43,191 nt of DNA from an uncultured Acholeplasmatales bacterium (GCA_905236965.1 CAJOQR010000064.1:1-43191), one strand, 5' to 3'. Counted from the stretch's first letter, positions 26,079 to 37,100 are shown. The notes: generated by a model from the sequence alone, not told the origin. Translations and numbers: made by a program.

Positions 26079-27575
26079 TTATCTTGTTTTCATTTGAGGG
26101 AATAAAATTACATCTCTAATTGATTCAGATTCAGTTAAGAAAATAACTAATCTATCAACACCGATACCGATACCACCACAAGGAGGCATACCATATTCTA
26201 ATGCTTCAACGAAATCATTATCCATTTCGTTTGCTTCATCATTACCTTTTTCTTTTTCAGCTAATTGTTCAATAAATCTTTCTTTTTGATCGATTGGATC
26301 ATTTAATTCTGTATAAGCATTTGCGAATTCTTTTCCACCAATAAATAATTCAAATCTTTGAACAAATCTTGGATCTGTAGGATCCTTTTTTGTTAAAGGA
26401 GATATCTCAATTGGATGACCACATAAGAATGTTGGTTGTACTAATTTAGATTCACAATATTCTTCAAAAAAAGCATTTATTATATGTCCAACAGTAAAAT
26501 GCTTTTCAATTGGAACATTGTGCTCTTTAGCTATTTGTTGAGCTTGTTCTAATGTGTAATTATTATTTTTAAAATCAACACCTGTTTGTTCTTTTATTAA
26601 TTCGCACATTGTTACTTTTCTAAATGGTTTAGAAATGTCAATTGCATCTCCTTCAGGGTCAAATGGATTTTTAAATAATTCTTTTCCAATTACTTTTTTT
26701 GCAGAATGTCTTATAACACCTTCACATATATCCATCATAGATGATAAATCACCAAATGCTTGATATAATTCAACTGTTGTAAATTCTGGATTATGAGTTC
26801 TATCCATTCCTTCATTTCTAAAAATTCTTCCAATTTCATAAACTCTTTCAAGTCCACCTACTACTAATCTTTTTAAATGAAGCTCAGTTGCAATACGTAA
26901 ATAAAAATTTGCATCTAATGCATTGTGGTGTGTTATAAATGGTCTTGCGGTAGCACCACCTTGAATATTTTGTAATACAGGTGTTTCAACTTCTATAAAG
27001 CCTAAAGAATCAAAATATTCTTGCATTGCTCTTATAATTTGTGGACGTTGAATAGCAACTCTTTTTGCATCCTCATTCATAATTAAATCAAGATATCTAC
27101 GTCTATATCTTTCTTCTACATCTTGTAAGCCATGGAATTTTTCAGGTAATGGTCTTAAAGCTTTAACTAAATGTGTATATTCTTCGCATTTAATTGTGAT
27201 TTCGCCTGTTTGTGTTCTCATAACAGAGCCTTTAACACCAACAATATCTCCAATATCTGCCATTTTAAATAAATCATATTGATTATCACCAACAATATCC
27301 TTGCGGATATATATTTGAATTTTTCCTAATTTATCTTGTAATGCAAAAAAAGAAGCTTTTCCCATTTTTCTTATGAACATAATTCTTCCAGCAACACTAA
27401 CTTCATGTTTTTCGTTTTCTAAATCTTCATGAGAAAAATCCTTGAATTTTTCTTTTATTTCTAAACTTTTATTTGAAGCATCATATTTTTGTCCGAATGG
27501 ATCGATGCCTAATTCTTTATATTTTTCTAATTTTGCAATTCTTACTATTTCTTGTTCAGATCTCTTTTCTTCCAT
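26079..27575 (-). CDS. lysS: Lysyl-tRNA synthetase, class II
   Basis: The 498-residue protein is full length for bacterial LysRS. An N-terminal OB-fold anticodon-binding domain (VSVAGRIMFIRKMGKASFFALQD) precedes the class II core. Motif 2 is in FRNEGMDRTHNPEFTTVE and motif 3 in GIGIGVDRLVIFLT near the C-terminus. It charges tRNA-Lys in the cytoplasm. A strong ribosome site (GGAGG on the minus strand) precedes ATG 27575, and a clear promoter lies at 27604-27632. An unknown gene follows in the same unit. Nothing is unusual. Confidence 0.97.
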   Translation of the reverse strand: MEEKRSEQEIVRIAKLEKYKELGIDPFGQKYDASNKSLEIKEKFKDFSHEDLENEKHEVSVAGRIMFIRKMGKASFFALQDKLGKIQIYIRKDIVGDNQYDLFKMADIGDIVGVKGSVMRTQTGEITIKCEEYTHLVKALRPLPEKFHGLQDVEERYRRRYLDLIMNEDAKRVAIQRPQIIRAMQEYFDSLGFIEVETPVLQNIQGGATARPFITHHNALDANFYLRIATELHLKRLVVGGLERVYEIGRIFRNEGMDRTHNPEFTTVELYQAFGDLSSMMDICEGVIRHSAKKVIGKELFKNPFDPEGDAIDISKPFRKVTMCELIKEQTGVDFKNNNYTLEQAQQIAKEHNVPIEKHFTVGHIINAFFEEYCESKLVQPTFLCGHPIEISPLTKKDPTDPRFVQRFELFIGGKEFANAYTELNDPIDQKERFIEQLAEKEKGNDEANEMDNDFVEALEYGMPPCGGIGIGVDRLVIFLTESESIRDVILFPQMKTR

Positions 27576-27603
27576 ATTAGAACCTCCAATTTAAAACATA
27601 AAA

Positions 27604-27632
27604 ATTATATCATAATAGATTTTAAAAAACAA
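27604..27632 (-). promoter_or_regulatory. Promoter of lysS
   Basis: On the minus strand, TTGTTT (27627-27632) lies 17 bases from TATAAT (27604-27609). An 8-bp inverted repeat, ATGATAAA (27637-27644) with TTTATCAT (27649-27656), lies just upstream of the -35 box. I saw no T-box features. Confidence 0.78.
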
Positions 27633-27789
27633 ATAAATGATAAATTTATTTATCATAATGGATAATTTATTATTGCTTTTTTTGTATTATGTATTTAATG
27701 TAATATAAAAATTTTTGCTTTTTTTATTAAAAAGTGCTAAAATTATTATATATATAATAAAACTTGAATGAACTGGGTGAATAAATGGC

Positions 27790-27827
27790 TATTTTTCCAC
27801 ATTTGAAATAAATGTTGTAGAAAAATA
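27790..27827. repeat. Interrupted inverted repeat upstream of the riboswitch promoter
   Basis: TATTTTTC (27790-27797) pairs with GAAAAATA (27820-27827), and CATTT (27800-27804) with AAATG (27810-27814). It ends 15 bases before the -35 box at 27843, so it is a candidate regulator site. No family was recognised. Confidence 0.4.
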
Positions 27828-27842
27828 AATACCTTTAATATA

Positions 27843-27871
27843 TAGACAAGTAATATTTAATTAGTTATAAT
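27843..27871 (+). promoter_or_regulatory. Promoter of the riboswitch-controlled surface-protein operon
   Basis: TAGACA (27843-27848) and consensus TATAAT (27866-27871) are 17 bases apart. Transcription would begin near 27878, about 35 bases before the first aptamer core, so both aptamers lie in the leader. The remaining intergenic stretch 27657-27789 is AT-rich, with nothing else I can name. Confidence 0.85.
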
Positions 27872-27907
27872 TTCAATGTAAAATTTAAATTTCATATTTA
27901 AAGAATA

Positions 27908-27976
27908 AAAAAGGCAAAATAGAAGTAATTCTATGACGCAAAACTAAAGGGTCCAATGTGGATAGCCAGCTACTTA
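27908..27976 (+). ncRNA. Cyclic-di-GMP-I (GEMM-I) riboswitch aptamer 1
   Basis: The conserved GEMM-I blocks appear in order: GGCAAA (27913-27918), a 6-bp hairpin ATAGAA/TTCTAT capped by the GNRA tetraloop GTAA, then GACGCAAAACTAAAGGGTCC (from 27935), and GATAGCCAGCTAC (27961-27973). The GNRA loop docks on its receptor in the second helix in known structures. G at the first position of GGCAAA is the residue typical of c-di-GMP rather than cGAMP sensing, as far as I can align it by eye. Confidence 0.92.
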
Positions 27977-27985
27977 TTTAAAAAA

Positions 27986-28064
27986 TGTTAAAGGCAAACT
28001 TAAGGAAACTTAAGGACGCAAAACTATAGGACCCAAATATATTTATCAGGTAGCCAGTTGTCAT
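27986..28064 (+). ncRNA. Cyclic-di-GMP-I (GEMM-I) riboswitch aptamer 2
   Basis: A second complete aptamer starts 20 bases after the first: GGCAAA (27993-27998), a CTTAAG stem with a GAAA tetraloop (27999-28014), then GACGCAAAACTATAGGACCC (from 28015), and GGTAGCCAGTTGTC (28049-28062). Its sequence differs from aptamer 1 in the variable stems, so it is not a fresh duplication. Its last strand, GTTGTC (28057-28062), is also the 5' arm of the terminator. Confidence 0.92.
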
Positions 28065-28105
28065 TTAAGTGTTTTATAAACTTAGGACAACTTTTTTATT
28101 TTTTT
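28056..28105 (+). terminator. Riboswitch expression platform: intrinsic terminator
   Basis: AGTTGTC (28056-28062) pairs with GACAACT (28086-28092), and TAAGT (28066-28070) with ACTTA (28080-28084), followed by TTTTTATTTTTTT. The 5' arm is part of aptamer 2, so ligand-bound aptamer and terminator should exclude each other. The first gene's consensus ribosome site, AAGGAGGT, follows at 28109-28116. Confidence 0.85.
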
Positions 28106-28124
28106 AAGAAGGAGGTAGTTGTAA

Positions 28125-28865
28125 ATGAATAAAAAAATTAATCTTATCGTATCATTTTTATCTATGCTAACAACTGCTGTTCTTCTTATTGTTACTATTT
28201 TTTCATGGTATACAGAAAATAGAGAAACACATTCAGGCTCAATAATTGGTGGAACAGAAATACCTAAAACAAGTTTTGAATTAGATTATTGGAATGATTC
28301 AAGTTGGGTAGTTGTTAATAATATTGAAAAAACAAATGTTTTACCAGGAACAACAACATATTATAGATTAAAATGTGTTAATAGTGGTGATTCAACTGTT
28401 AGTTTAACTGCAAAATTTGAAGGAATATCATCAAAATTAGATACAGGATATGTAAGAATTTCAGCAGATAATAAATCAGTTACATATAATGGTATAAAAA
28501 CATATGATATTGTTAATAATTCTGTTACAGTTGATCCTGTTGTTGATAATGGTGATACAAAAACTGTTTTGTATGATATATCTGAAGGTAGTATATCTTT
28601 AAGACATTTTAAAATAGAAGAAGGATATATTATTCAAAGATTTGGTACTGTTGAAACAACATCTAATGCTATTTTGAAAAAAGATGATGTTACATTAGAA
28701 TATGATACAATAAGTATTGGCGATCCAATTTTAAATAATCAAGAAATTGCGATTGGAACAAGTTATTATTATTTTGCATTAACATTTTTAGATAATGATG
28801 ATATTGATAGATATTTTATGTATCAAGGATTGTATATTAATTCTTTAACAATGTATGAAAATTAA
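28125..28865 (+). CDS. TasA/camelysin-like secreted protein, first gene of the c-di-GMP operon
   Basis: The 246-residue protein has a basic start (MNKK), a hydrophobic segment at about residues 8-27 and the junction IFSWYTENR. The rest is predicted beta-rich. NVLPGTTTYYRLKCVNSGDS followed by TVSLTAKF (about residues 71-98) resembles the PGD...NNGSLA region of TasA/CalY-type proteins, which form extracellular fibres in Bacillus after SipW processing. No SipW-like peptidase is in the window, so cleavage or N-terminal anchoring is open. No LPXTG is present. It has the best ribosome site of the operon and sits directly after the riboswitch terminator. The TasA relation is a by-eye call. Confidence 0.65.
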   Translation: MNKKINLIVSFLSMLTTAVLLIVTIFSWYTENRETHSGSIIGGTEIPKTSFELDYWNDSSWVVVNNIEKTNVLPGTTTYYRLKCVNSGDSTVSLTAKFEGISSKLDTGYVRISADNKSVTYNGIKTYDIVNNSVTVDPVVDNGDTKTVLYDISEGSISLRHFKIEEGYIIQRFGTVETTSNAILKKDDVTLEYDTISIGDPILNNQEIAIGTSYYYFALTFLDNDDIDRYFMYQGLYINSLTMYEN

Positions 28866-28877
28866 TAGGAGGTAAGC

Positions 28878-29972
28878 ATGAAAAAGAAATTAATTTTTAA
28901 TTTAATAGCTTCCCTATTAATTATAATTATTGCGGGAGCAGTAGTAATTACATATGCATGGTATACAAATACTACTAAATCTTCATCAATGAAATATTTA
29001 TCTAATGGTTTAGTTATTTCATATAGGATAGAAGATGAGTTTAATGTTGAAGAATATGATGTTGAAAATGTTGTTTTCTTTGATATAGATAAAAATAGAG
29101 AAGGTAAATATTTTAGTGTTTCAGCTGTTAAAGTTACATTAGAAATTTCTAATTATTCTTCAACACCAGTTACTGTTTCTTTAAAGCAGGATATACAGCC
29201 ATTCACACTTTCAAATGAAATTGATAATAATGTAATGACTATATATAAATATAATTTAGCAAATATTAATAGAAGCTCTGTTTTTGAAGAAAACACATAT
29301 TATACATTTGATAATAATTTAGGCTATATTTTACAAGATAGATATGAAGCTGGAAATACTTATTTTACTAAAGAAAGCTATATTACAGCAACCTTAACAG
29401 CAGAAAATAATAAAATTATTTCTGTTTCATCAGTTGATAGTGAAAATAATGAATTAGTTTCAACAGTTGGTGATGATGGAAAAGATTTTATAGTTGGTAA
29501 ATATTCTTTAGCGACAAATCTTACAAAAGATGCATTTAATAATGGTGTTTATTATAATAAGGTAGGAGATGATTATATTCAAGCAAAATCATTTAATTCA
29601 TCTAATACATATTATGAAGTAAACACAATGGCTTATGTTGGAGATATTAATTCAACAGAAGATACTGTTATAGATGCATCAATAACAACAACAGGTGCTT
29701 ATATATCTTGTGCAATAACAGATCAAAATCTAGATTCATCATCAACACCATATTCTGTAAGAGATTATTTAGGAAATTTAGATATATCAAATGAATTTGA
29801 TATTGAATCTCCTTTGGTTGCATCATCAGCATATAATACTGCTGGTGGTTCTAAAACAGTTTATTTATATATATATGGTGTTCAATTATTTAATAAATCA
29901 ACTTCAAATTTCTTAGAAAATTCTAGAAATATATATCCATTTAATTTAATTATTACGGCAAATCAAATTTAA
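28878..29972 (+). CDS. Secreted, N-terminally anchored protein with tyrosine-rich repeats
   Basis: The 364-residue protein has a leader of the same design as its upstream neighbour: MKKKLIFN, about 20 hydrophobic residues, then ITYAWYTNTTKSSS. The N-terminal part after the leader (ISYRIEDEF, then VSAVKVTLEISNYSSTPVTVSLKQD) again looks like a TasA-type beta-sandwich, and the end (YPFNLIITANQI) fits a final strand. Two copies of a Tyr-rich unit (NTYYTFDNNLGYILQDRYEA; GVYYNKVGDDYIQAKSF) are inserted in the middle. It starts 12 bases after gene one with an AGGAGGT ribosome site. A role in the same extracellular structure is inferred. Confidence 0.62.
   Translation: MKKKLIFNLIASLLIIIIAGAVVITYAWYTNTTKSSSMKYLSNGLVISYRIEDEFNVEEYDVENVVFFDIDKNREGKYFSVSAVKVTLEISNYSSTPVTVSLKQDIQPFTLSNEIDNNVMTIYKYNLANINRSSVFEENTYYTFDNNLGYILQDRYEAGNTYFTKESYITATLTAENNKIISVSSVDSENNELVSTVGDDGKDFIVGKYSLATNLTKDAFNNGVYYNKVGDDYIQAKSFNSSNTYYEVNTMAYVGDINSTEDTVIDASITTTGAYISCAITDQNLDSSSTPYSVRDYLGNLDISNEFDIESPLVASSAYNTAGGSKTVYLYIYGVQLFNKSTSNFLENSRNIYPFNLIITANQI
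29266..29621 (+). repeat. Tyr-rich protein repeat, two copies in the second surface protein
   Basis: Copies encoded at about 29266-29370 and 29520-29621 share the plan F-x(3)-(N/G)-x-YY/YF ... Y-x(2)-A/D-x-(F/Y)-x(3)-x-TYY/TYF. The same plan occurs in the next protein and in the giant one. Confidence 0.6.
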
Positions 29973-29990
29973 AAAAAGGAAGTGGTAGCC

Positions 29991-31136
29991 ATGAGAAAAT
30001 TTAATATTAAAATGATAATAATGGCTATCGCTTTTGCTTTATTAATATCTATAAGTGTTATTACCTTTGCAGCATTTTCATATCATAAAGGCATTGTATC
30101 AGCAGATGTTACTGTTGGTGATATCATTATTAATAATAAATCATTTGTGACATATGCAAAAAAAGATGAAAATGCAGAAAATGAATATACACAAGAATTT
30201 TATAGATTATGTAAATTAAGAACTGATTCAGTTGCGATAGTAGAGGGTATAACTATTAATTCGTCTTATCAAAAGGTTAATATTTCTAGCTTCTCTACTG
30301 GAGTTACATATTACACATATGATTCTTTAGCTTTATCATATGTTGTTGCAACAAATTATGTATCAGGAACTGATTATTATATAAAAACTGATTCATTAAG
30401 CATTAAAACTGCTTATGATGCTGATAATAATCTTTTATCATATACAACATCAAATAATGTTGTAACATTAAGAAATGGTTCAACAATCGTTGAAATATTA
30501 ACATTAACAATTGAAAACGGTGTTGTTGTATCAGTTGGATTGAATGATTCAAATCATAGATGTGTTATTGGTTCTAATGGTTTAAGTATTTATATTTTTA
30601 CAAATGAAATAGGAACATCTAGAACTCTTGATGCTACTGATACAATCACATGCTATGCAAGTGAAAGAAAAAGAGATGATTCTCGTATTGATTATAATTT
30701 GCCATATTTAAATCAATTAGGTTTGGCATTTGAATTTACAGCTAAAATTCCTGTTTATTTAAGAGTTCATATTCAAGATGCTTGGATATCTACTCAATTC
30801 TTATCATCTAAGAGTGTAAGAGAAAGATATGTTTCAAAAGATCAAATATCTGGTTCTTCACCATTTTCTGTAACTGATAATGATTGGTATTATGATGAGG
30901 CAACAAATATTGCTTATTATAAGGGAATGTTTGAACCAATAAAAGATACAAATGGTGATTTTAAATCTCAACAATTTATTTTTAATGTTAATGAAGGTTA
31001 TTTCTATTATGATACATCTGCCCAAGCAGCATCTAAGGTAACAACAGTTCAGGTTTCATTTACTGTTGAGCTTGTTCAAGCAAATCGTGCTGAAGAATTA
31101 TGGGGCGTTGATTTTGACGAATTATTCGGTAATTAG
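29991..31136 (+). CDS. TasA/CalY-like secreted fibre-type protein
   Basis: The 381-residue protein has the clearest TasA/camelysin resemblance of the three. Its leader ends VITFAAFSYHKG, followed by VSADVTVGDIII, comparable to the TWAAFND...ATFASGTLDL region of TasA. Its C-terminus, VQVSFTVELVQANRAEELWG, resembles the closing FSFEATQ strand. One Tyr-rich repeat (SFSTGVTYYTYDSLALSYVV) lies near residues 90-130. I chose ATG 29991 over GTG 29982 because AAAGGAAG (29976-29983) is correctly spaced for the ATG. The giant protein gene follows after 11 bases. Export is probably Sec-dependent; processing by a SipW-type peptidase is inference. Confidence 0.68.
   Translation: MRKFNIKMIIMAIAFALLISISVITFAAFSYHKGIVSADVTVGDIIINNKSFVTYAKKDENAENEYTQEFYRLCKLRTDSVAIVEGITINSSYQKVNISSFSTGVTYYTYDSLALSYVVATNYVSGTDYYIKTDSLSIKTAYDADNNLLSYTTSNNVVTLRNGSTIVEILTLTIENGVVVSVGLNDSNHRCVIGSNGLSIYIFTNEIGTSRTLDATDTITCYASERKRDDSRIDYNLPYLNQLGLAFEFTAKIPVYLRVHIQDAWISTQFLSSKSVRERYVSKDQISGSSPFSVTDNDWYYDEATNIAYYKGMFEPIKDTNGDFKSQQFIFNVNEGYFYYDTSAQAASKVTTVQVSFTVELVQANRAEELWGVDFDELFGN
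30262..30389 (+). repeat. Tyr-rich protein repeat in the third surface protein
   Basis: The unit runs from VNISSFSTGVTYYTYDSL through YVVATNYVSGTDYYIK and has the same spacing as those at 29266 and 29520. Confidence 0.55.
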
Positions 31137-31147
31137 GAGGAAATATT

Positions 31148-34100
31148 ATGAGAAAGGGTAAGGCTAAAAATAGAATAATAATTAATAAGATTGTGACTAT
31201 GTCTATGGTTTTAGTCTTATTTGTTATTTCAATATTTACTTTTGTTGCGTTATTTTATAATGAAGATTCTACTGATGTTGAATTTATTCCTAAAACTACA
31301 ACATATTCATCTAGTCAAGAACAAATTGTAAATCCAAATACATCTAATATTTCAACTACTACAATAACTATGACTGATGCATATAATAATTATGCATCTA
31401 TAGGTGATAAAACAATTACTATTACTAATGCAAATGAATTATATTTATTCTCTACAGCATGTAATACTAATGCAAATTATTTATCAAAAAATTATAAATT
31501 GCTTTCAAATATTGAATATGATATTCAAAATCAATTTATACCAGTTGGTTATAGTGGTACAGCATTTAGTGGAACTTTCGATGGCTGTGGATTTGAAATT
31601 TCTAATTTAAAAATGGTTGATATTACTTCTCAAATTAGTAATGAATCTTTATACTCTAATATGTATTATTATGCAATGTTTTCTGTGAATTCTGGAACAA
31701 TTCAAAATCTTGGTATTGTTGAATCTAGAAATACAGTTGTATCTGTTGAATTAGAAAATATTGTATCTAATGGTGGTGTAGCTAATTTAGTTGGTAAAAA
31801 TGAAGGTACAGTTCAATATTGTTATTATAAAGATTTAAGAGACATGATTGATGATGAAATCGGTCTTGCATTTTATGGTGGATATAGAATTGCTGGTTTA
31901 GTTTATTTGAATAATGGTACATTTAATAATTCATATGTTGCTGTAAGTACAGTTGTAAACCATAAAATTACAGGCTATGAATCTTTATGCGGAATTTGTT
32001 ATCAAGATAATAATTATTCTCAATCAAATAATTTATATTATTATGATGGAAGTATTGATACATATAGATCTATTGCAGGAGCAATAGAAATCACATATAA
32101 AGATGAAGTATTTAGTGATGCTACATTCTTAGATGCTAATCAAAATGTAGGTATATATTGTTCTAGTATTGATGATTTAAATTCTAATTATTTATCAAAT
32201 AATAATTGGTATTTACCAGAAAAATATGATTCAACATTAGAAATATATATTAAAAATGAAACTCCTATTTTACGTGGCTTATCATTTAATTTATCTGATG
32301 GTAAATATACATTTGCTATAGATGATGTTAATGATTTTTTATACATGTTTGAATTGATGAATAATTCAGATTTCTTTGCTGGAGATTTAGCAATTTATCA
32401 AATTAATTCAGATATAAATTTATTAAATATTGAACCAATTCATTTTATTTATAAAAAATTAATTTCTTCATCAATTATTGGTAATCAAACAGCAGGAAAT
32501 ATTAATCCTACTTTAATTACTGGTTCATCATCTTCTTATCCAACAATTTATAATTTTAATGCTATTGATTCAGAAAGAAAAACAACAACATTAGGTATTG
32601 ATGCATATGGCTTATTCCCTTATTTAACAGGATCTGTTTCATATTTAAATATTATACCCGATGCAATAAATTTAGATGAGATAGAAGTAACTAATAACGT
32701 AAAAGGTATTGCTGCTGTTTCAGGATATGTTGAAAAAGGTAATATTTCAAATGTTAACGTTTATATTACAACAACACATGAATCAACAGATATAAAAGAA
32801 TTCTATTTAGGTGGAATTGCTGGTATATTAGGTGGTGAAGGTACAATCAGTAATTGTACTGTATCAGGAAATTATGATATGTCATATTTTGCATCTTCTG
32901 CACCTATAGCATCTGTTTATACAGAAGGTAATGCTATTGGTGGTGTTGTAGGTTATATTTGTGAAACATATGGTAATATTTCAACATGCTTATCAGCAGT
33001 TGATATGAATTTGAATTTTAATAGCTCAGCTGTAAAATATCAAATTGGTGGTGTAATTGGTGCTGCTTATACAATTGATGCATCTGAATTAGAAAATTTA
33101 GGTTCAATTAATATTGGTACATCAAGCGTAACAGCTAAATATAATGCTTTATATGTATCTGGTATAATAGGAAGACATTTGGGCGTTAAACAACAAATAT
33201 CTGATTTTACAAACCAAGGAGATATAACAGTATATGGTTCTAATGCTTCAGCAGATTTATATATTTCTGGTATAGAAAATGCTGATATTTTAACAACTTC
33301 ATTATCAACTGGTTTAATTGCATCATCTGATAAAACAAAAGATGGTAAATTTAGATTTAGAGCATCTTCTTTAACTAATAGAGCTAATATTGTATCAGCA
33401 TCAAGTGAAGTAGCTGATACAGTTGAATATACATTTGGTATAAATTTATTAACTGAAAATGGTTTTGTATCAGAATTAGCTGGTGTATATAACTTAAATT
33501 ATAAAGAAAAATATGTATCATCATCATCAAAGGTAAAAACAGCTTTAGGTGAATTTGCAATTGATATGAATCTAATTCATAATTATTCTGGAGTTGTAAA
33601 TGTTATAAATGAAGATTCAACTGATCAAACAATAACAACAGATTTAACAACTGTATATAATTTAAGAGATATAACAATTTCATCATCTGTTGCTATTGCT
33701 GGTGCATACGATTATGAATATTATGGAACTGTAAAAGGTAAATTTATTAATTATTATGATGTAAGAAATGAAGGATCAATTACAGCAAATATTACAAGAA
33801 GCTTAGGTAGTGCAACTAATAATTGTAATATCATTTTAGTTGGTGTATTTGAAGAGGTTTCAGAAGGATGTAGTGCTGATAATATTTTTAATGGTGGAGA
33901 TATATCATTAACATTTACTGGCGCAAATATTAATGGTAATGTTTATGCATCTGGTATTTGTTATAAAAATAGTGGATATAATGAAAATACAATCAATAAA
34001 TATAATCCATTCTCTTTAGATTATGATTCAACTATTAAAGGTGCAATGAATAATGTAATTAATAATGGTAATATTAATATTGATAATCCTACTAATTTTG

Positions 34101-37100
34101 CTACTATAACATATTCATATGAAACAGTTCAATCTGGTAACGGACAATCAGATTTAGGTTCTAAGCCTATTACAACTTACAATGCAGGTTATAGCATTAC
34201 TGGAAATTTAAATGTATCAGGTATTACATGTATTAATGAAGCACCAATAACAAATACATTTAATTTAGGTAATTTATTTGCTTCAAATTATATTTCTAGT
34301 ACAACTATAGAAAAAGAAATAAATGTTGCTGGTATTATAGATTTAAACATTGGTCAATATGCATATGTATTAAATTCTGCTAATAATGGTATTTTAAAAG
34401 GTATTAATTTATCTTCTGGTGAAGATTATTTATCAAATGTAAATGTAGCTGGTATTATTGCTAGAAATGATGAATTAGAAGATGGTACAGATTATACATC
34501 TAATCAATCTAATCCAAATTCAAAACAAATCGTTTCATTTACAATAAATTATGGTGATATTTATTCTTATAATTTTGCATATAATATTACATCTACATCT
34601 GCAGAACCAAAAGCTAAATCTGCTGGTATTTTAGCGATGGGTTTATGTAATGCAATTAATGTTGTAAATTATGGTAATGTTTATGGAAGTGAAACAGCAT
34701 CTGGTATTTATGGCGTTTTATATTTTGATAAATTTAAAGATGAAGTAACATCATCAAATGAAGTATCAGTTGCTAACACAATAAATTATGGTAATGTTTA
34801 TATGCTTTCTAGGGGTTATAATTATGTTCATGGAAATGCATATTATGATTATAGTGTTATAAATTATACTAATTTAAAAAATTTAAGCTCATCAAATATT
34901 ATTTTATCTAATCAAACATTAGGAAATGTTCAAGCATTCACTCAAGTTGCAAGAAATACGGATTATATATCTGTTATTGGTTCAGTATTTTCAATCGTTA
35001 ATTTTGCATCAAATGTAAATGCTAATAATATTAATATTAGATATTTGATTTCATTTAATGATCAATTATCTATTTGTGGTGCTACAACTGAAATCCCTTC
35101 AAGTGTATCTGCAGACACATCAAGCTTATATTCTGCATATGTTTCAACAAATGCGGCAACTGGTGCTTTATTAAGAGATTCATGGATGGGTAAATATGTT
35201 CAATACTCACCACTTATTACAACAAAATATACTGATAGATTTGTAACATCAATAAGCCAGTCTGGTATTGTTTCAACAACTACTGAAACTTATACTGGTG
35301 TATTTAATATTGATTTTGCATTCCGTCAAGCAATTAATAAAAATTCAAGTTATTATCAACCTAATTTATACGTTTCTGATGAATTTATTTCAGATTATTT
35401 CCAATTTGTTCAATATAATTATATTAATAGTGTATTATTAGACAAAATTGGTTGGCGTGCTATAGCTGTTGCTACAGCAGCAAATGATTTTGCTCAAAAT
35501 TTAGGATATGTTTCAAAAACATTAGAAAAATTAAATACAATTAGCTCAACTGATTATAATAATATAGTTTCTAATGCTTTATCAACAGGTGATTGGTTAA
35601 GATATTTAAGTGCTGAAAATCAAGCTTTATTATTAAATGATTTAGTTACAAGTTTAACTGTTACAGAAATTAAAGATTATATTGAATATTTATTTATAAA
35701 TAATTCTACAAGCTTGTTAATGAATCAAACAACTTTAGAGCAAATCATGGAAATTGGTGAAGAAATAAACCCTAATATTGATTATTCAGCTATTTTATCT
35801 TCAATATTAACATATGAAAATAATTTTTCAACTTTATTAGCTGATAGTGTACTTGGTGCATCAGCAAATTCTGTTTCATTATATTTAAATGATTTCTTAG
35901 CATCATCTGAATTAACTAAAGCACAAAAAATTGCTTTAATAGAAGATTATATTTCATATGAACAATATGGTTATTTTGATTATGATTTAAATGAAGCAAC
36001 AAGAATTACAATCTTATCTAATTTATTTGAGGATATAGATGAATTTGAATATCCATTCTTCTATGAATATTTATATGAATTATTAAATATATCATCATAT
36101 AGTACAATTGCATCTGAAATTCAAATAATGTCTGGTTTTGCATCTTTAACTGATGCAGAAAAAATTGGTGTTTTTGTTGCAATGTTTAATAATACAACTC
36201 CAGCTAATATACAAACATATTTAGCAACAATGGCTAGTGAAGTTGGAATGTATTCTAAGCTAATTCAATCTGGATATGCTGTTTCATCAATGGATGATGT
36301 TTCAAATAAAACAAGTATGACATCATCATCTACAGATACAACTGTAATAAATGAAAGAATTGAATTATGGAATAAGATTAGAGGTACATCATCTTTTGCA
36401 ACATATTTAAGCGGAAGATTAGGTGCTACAACTAAATATTATTTTGAAGCAACAGAATTTAATAATACATATCAATCAGTTACAGAACCTCATACTGAAG
36501 GTGCATATATTGGTGATACTGCTGAAAATAGATTAAGTTATTTATATACAACAGATATTACACCTGCCGTTTATTTTTATGGACCTTATAGAACTGTTGC
36601 AACAAATCATTTAAGTGGTACTTTAGGAACTAATGTTACTCGTGCAGACTCAAATTTATTTGCTGCAGCTGATGAAGATATTTATAAGAGCACTGATTTA
36701 ATGCTTTCAAGAGGTGGAAAAAATTCAACTACTACGTTTATTGATGCATTTGGTGTTTGGAATTCTGATATAAATAATTACACAAATAGATTTAATAATG
36801 ATAATAAAAATGGTTCATATTATTTAATGTATTATGATTTATCAAATGAACAATTTGGTGGTGCAATTGAGCAATATACATTTAATGGTGAAACCTTCTG
36901 GGGTATGGGTGGAACCCAATTAAATCAAACAAAAAATTATGCAGATCCTATTAATGGAACTACATCTGGTGCATCAGACTGGACAGGTGTAAAATTTGGT
37001 AATTATGATTATACATTAACAGTTGCAACAACAGGTGAAATTATTTCATTAAAGAATGCTACTATGACAGGTATTTATTATAATACAACAACATATACAT

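Noticed and set aside
27785-27811. Short frame ATG GCT ATT TTT ... TAA (8 codons) upstream of the riboswitch promoter
   Set aside because: It lies before the expected transcript start, has only a weak ribosome site and overlaps an inverted repeat, so I do not consider it a leader peptide.
27908-28105. T-box or other amino-acid leader belonging to lysS
   Set aside because: The elements are on the strand opposite lysS and match GEMM-I block by block.
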